NCBI GenBank assembly: GCA_900321945.1
Contig: ONXY01000070.1
Coordinates: 1-16,176 of the forward strand
Source: an uncultured Eubacteriales bacterium
GTDB taxonomy: Bacteria > Bacillota_A > Clostridia > Christensenellales > Aristaeellaceae
Reading direction: 5' to 3'
DNA: 16,176 nucleotides
In this document: in pieces, positions 14,211 to 16,176 of the stretch
Numbering within the stretch: the stretch's first letter is position 1
Layout of the letters: the number at the start of each line of letters is the position of its first letter
Notes under the pieces: generated by a model
Database searches by the model: none
The model's input: only the letters and a program-made list of their open reading frames with translations
What the model was told of the DNA's origin: nothing
Translations under genes and position numbers: made by a program

Positions 14211-15735
14211 ATCCGTTCCCGCCCTCCGTGGGGTCGATCGTCTCGTCGTACACCACGACGCGCACCACCGGCTCAATCTGGAACACGGTCTTCGTGCGCT
14301 CGGTGCGGTCCGGGTTCAGGGGATCGCTGTAGAAGGTCAGGAAGACGTTCTCCCCGCTGATCAGCGCGCCGCCGTATCCCGGGCTGTAGAGCCCGTGATC
14401 CGGGTCGTTCTTCGCGCGGATCTCCGCGATCCGTCCCGCGTTCCCGGGATTGACGCGCTCCGCGAAGTCGAGGCAGGAATAGATCAGTCCGACGCGCAGT
14501 TTGTCCCATCCGTCCCCGTCCATCTTCTCGGTCCAGTAATCCGCGGCCTGTTCCACGCCGGACGCGGCGTTCCGCAGGCTGTAAATCCATCCGGTCTCGT
14601 CCGTCTCAAGGTAGTAGTAGTTCAGCGGCACGTCCTCCGGATTGTAGGCCCAGACGGTGATATGCCCGTTCTCCAGGGGCCGGACGATCCACTGGAAGCC
14701 GCTCAGGTCCCCGGCGCCCAGGAAGTCCATCTTCCAGATCTCCTGCGCGTAGGCGACGGCCTCCTCGTCCCCGGTAATGTCCCGCTGCACCGCGGTGTCC
14801 TTGAATTCCGGAATCTCGGGGACCGGCTCTTCCTCCTGCGGCCTGATCCCCATTCTGTCCATGACGGCCTCGTTGTCCCGGACGGAGCTGCCGCCGTAGC
14901 TCTCCGCCTTCACGGAGAAGGAAACCTTCAGCGTGTGCTCCCCGCTGGTCTCGCCGTACAGCAGGATTTCCGCCTCCCCGGCGAGGGATGTGATCCGGCC
15001 TTCCTCATCCTGCTCCGCGGCGGCTTCCATGCGCTTCAGCGCGATCCGCTCCGTGGTGAACAGGATGCCCTCCGTGGGCGTTGAGAAGCTGTTCAGTTCC
15101 GCGTACCGGGCCGGCTCCATCTCCTGGTAGCCCGGGAAGAAGAACCGGCTGACGCCGGCCTGCCACAGCATGTTCACCGCGCTCTGCACGACGGCGGGGA
15201 CGTCCTCCGCCTCCGCCTTCCAGGCCGTCTTCTTTCCCGCTTCGGTCTCCGCGGTTTCAATCTTGCCGTCCAGCGCGTTCTCGAAAATCTCCGTCGCCGC
15301 CGCGCCGAAGTCGGCCAGCAGCGAGATCATCCTGTTCTCCTGCAGGATCGCCGCCTGGGGAACGGCGTACCGCGTTTTCCCGTGGTCGCGGCCGTGATGC
15401 TTTTCGAAAATCTTCACGTCCCCGTCCAGATCCATGACCGCGTAGCCGTTCTCATGCACGGTTCCCTCATTGTCCGGACCCTTCAGGTCGATCTGCTGGA
15501 AGGAGTCCGTCCCGCTCTGGATGTACGTTCCTTCGGCCTTCTTGAAGCTCTCCCCGTCCAGGAAGAATTCCGCCTCCCCGGTCAGGGTCACGTTTTCGGT
15601 CTGCAGCAGCAGGGTTCTGCCCGCCGCGTAGATGGAGGAAAGCGCGCCTTCCGCGCCCGCGGCCGCGGCCGCGCATCCGGCCGCCATCGCCAGGCACAGC
15701 GCCGCGGCGATCCATTTCACAAAGTTCTTACGCAT
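14209..15735 (-). CDS. Exported protein of unknown function
   Basis: I do not recognise this 508-residue protein. It has an N-terminal export signal (MRKNFVKW, hydrophobic 9-19) that ends in AAGC with C21, a weak lipobox, or alternatively an AGA28 signal peptidase I site; it may be a lipoprotein or be secreted. The mature part is acidic, mostly beta-rich early (LLLQTENVTLTGEAEFFLDGESF; repeated GEAE segments near residues 53 and 248) and has a Pro/Glu linker (EEEPVPEIPEF) before a different C-terminal part from about 325, with WIVRPLENGHITVWAYNPED. Only a few Cys are present. ATG 15735-15733 has AAAGGAGG at 15752-15745, and a near-consensus promoter lies upstream. It is a single-gene unit. 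Confidence 0.85.
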   Translation of the reverse strand: MRKNFVKWIAAALCLAMAAGCAAAAAGAEGALSSIYAAGRTLLLQTENVTLTGEAEFFLDGESFKKAEGTYIQSGTDSFQQIDLKGPDNEGTVHENGYAVMDLDGDVKIFEKHHGRDHGKTRYAVPQAAILQENRMISLLADFGAAATEIFENALDGKIETAETEAGKKTAWKAEAEDVPAVVQSAVNMLWQAGVSRFFFPGYQEMEPARYAELNSFSTPTEGILFTTERIALKRMEAAAEQDEEGRITSLAGEAEILLYGETSGEHTLKVSFSVKAESYGGSSVRDNEAVMDRMGIRPQEEEPVPEIPEFKDTAVQRDITGDEEAVAYAQEIWKMDFLGAGDLSGFQWIVRPLENGHITVWAYNPEDVPLNYYYLETDETGWIYSLRNAASGVEQAADYWTEKMDGDGWDKLRVGLIYSCLDFAERVNPGNAGRIAEIRAKNDPDHGLYSPGYGGALISGENVFLTFYSDPLNPDRTERTKTVFQIEPVVRVVVYDETIDPTEGGNG

Positions 15736-15761
15736 GTTTCGGAACCTCCTTTACGGGATTT

Positions 15762-15791
15762 ATTGTACCCCCCTCGGCAAACCCGTGTCAA
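15762..15791 (-). promoter_or_regulatory. Promoter of the exported protein gene
   Basis: On the minus strand -35 TTGACA (15791-15786) and -10 TACAAT (15767-15762) are separated by 18 bp. Transcription would begin only about 10 nt before the AAAGGAGG site, giving a short leader with no room for a regulatory structure. Confidence 0.78.
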
Positions 15792-15907
15792 CCGGACGGG
15801 CCCCTCCGAAATGTAACAATCTCAGGCGGGCCGGGCCTTCCGCCGCCCCGGCGGCCCGCCGCGCGGCCCGGAAAAGCGGCCCGTTTCCCGCCTTTTCCCG
15901 GCATACG

Positions 15908-15939
15908 GAAAGCTCCCCGCGGCGCCGCGGGGAGCTTTC
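15908..15939. terminator. 32-bp perfect palindrome, terminator of the right-edge gene
   Basis: Sixteen-base arms (15908-15923 and 15924-15939) form a GC-rich hairpin flanked by AAAG and CTTT, readable on both strands. It lies 68 bp after the stop of the minus-strand gene at the right edge, and would insulate the exported-protein promoter from it. The flanking T tract is short. Confidence 0.7.
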
Positions 15940-16006
15940 GGCTGTTTCCGTTCCGGACCCGGCCGGCGGGCGGGCCGGGACGGATCCCGTTTCTCCCGTT
16001 CCGGGT

Positions 16007-16176
16007 TCAGTCGCCGGACAGGTAGAGACAGACGGTAATCCGTCCTCCCTGGAGCGACACATACAGGGACAGATTGTTGAAATCCACGCCCGTGAATCCG
16101 TAATCGTCCTCCACGCTCCGTACCATCCGGATCACCGCGCTGTACTGGTCTTCTCCGGGTATGTCGCTGAATCCGC
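16007..16176 (-). CDS. C-terminal end of an unrecognised protein, 5' part outside the window
   Basis: Fifty-five codons end at TGA (16009-16007). The tail contains SAVIRMVRSVEDDYGFTGV and ends SLYVSLQGGRITVCLYLSGD, which reads as a helix followed by beta strands and looks like real protein in composition. No domain can be named from this length. The open frame, its codon use and the palindromic terminator downstream support a gene; the start is not in view. Confidence 0.6.
   Translation of the reverse strand, partial: GFSDIPGEDQYSAVIRMVRSVEDDYGFTGVDFNNLSLYVSLQGGRITVCLYLSGD

Noticed and set aside
15760..16062. A 100-codon minus-strand open frame near the right edge
   Set aside because: It runs through the palindromic terminator and over the exported-protein promoter; the alternative frame ending at 16007 gives a protein-like tail.
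1..16176. Search for CRISPR arrays, tRNAs, rRNAs, prophage or transposase genes
   Set aside because: No regularly spaced direct repeats, cloverleaf with CCA-type end, rRNA motif or integrase/transposase signature was seen by eye on either strand.

Overview
The window is a GC-rich stretch (roughly 60-65% GC by eye) of a bacterial chromosome. RNase J, very strong AAAGGAGG-type ribosome binding sites on nearly every gene, a DUF1846 protein and a sugar ABC operon without its own ATPase all point to a Gram-positive Firmicute, most likely an uncultured gut or rumen Clostridia. That assignment is inference; no rRNA or phylogenetic marker comparison was possible. I see no mobile elements, CRISPR arrays or tRNAs.

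Layout. 1-2800 is housekeeping on the minus strand: the N-terminal two thirds of RNase J (cut by the window edge), glyA, and the SRP RNA gene ffs, with recognisable promoters for glyA and ffs and a strong terminator after glyA. From 2820 a divergent promoter drives a DUF1846 protein (2923-4404), followed by a nucleotide-sugar-type nucleotidyltransferase (4481-5404). A bidirectional 18-bp terminator (5423-5474) separates these from a minus-strand operon.

That operon (9317 to 5484) encodes an extracellular sugar-type substrate-binding protein, two MalF/MalG-like permeases and a metallo-beta-lactamase-fold hydrolase whose ribosome binding site lies over the end of the last permease gene. Opposite it, from back-to-back consensus promoters, runs the most unusual gene of the window (9537-11729): a 730-residue protein with a LacI helix-turn-helix, a LacI sensor domain and then a complete second, extracellular-type solute-binding domain, with no signal peptide. 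A LacI-like half-palindrome with a central CG overlaps the -35 of the transporter promoter. The reading I favour is a cytoplasmic, dual-sensor repressor that controls the adjacent transporter.

From 11907 a two-gene operon encodes a CPA2-type cation:proton antiporter and an overlapping MgtC/SapB membrane protein, ending at tandem terminators. A minus-strand exported protein of unknown function (15735-14209) and the last 55 codons of another unrecognised minus-strand gene complete the window.
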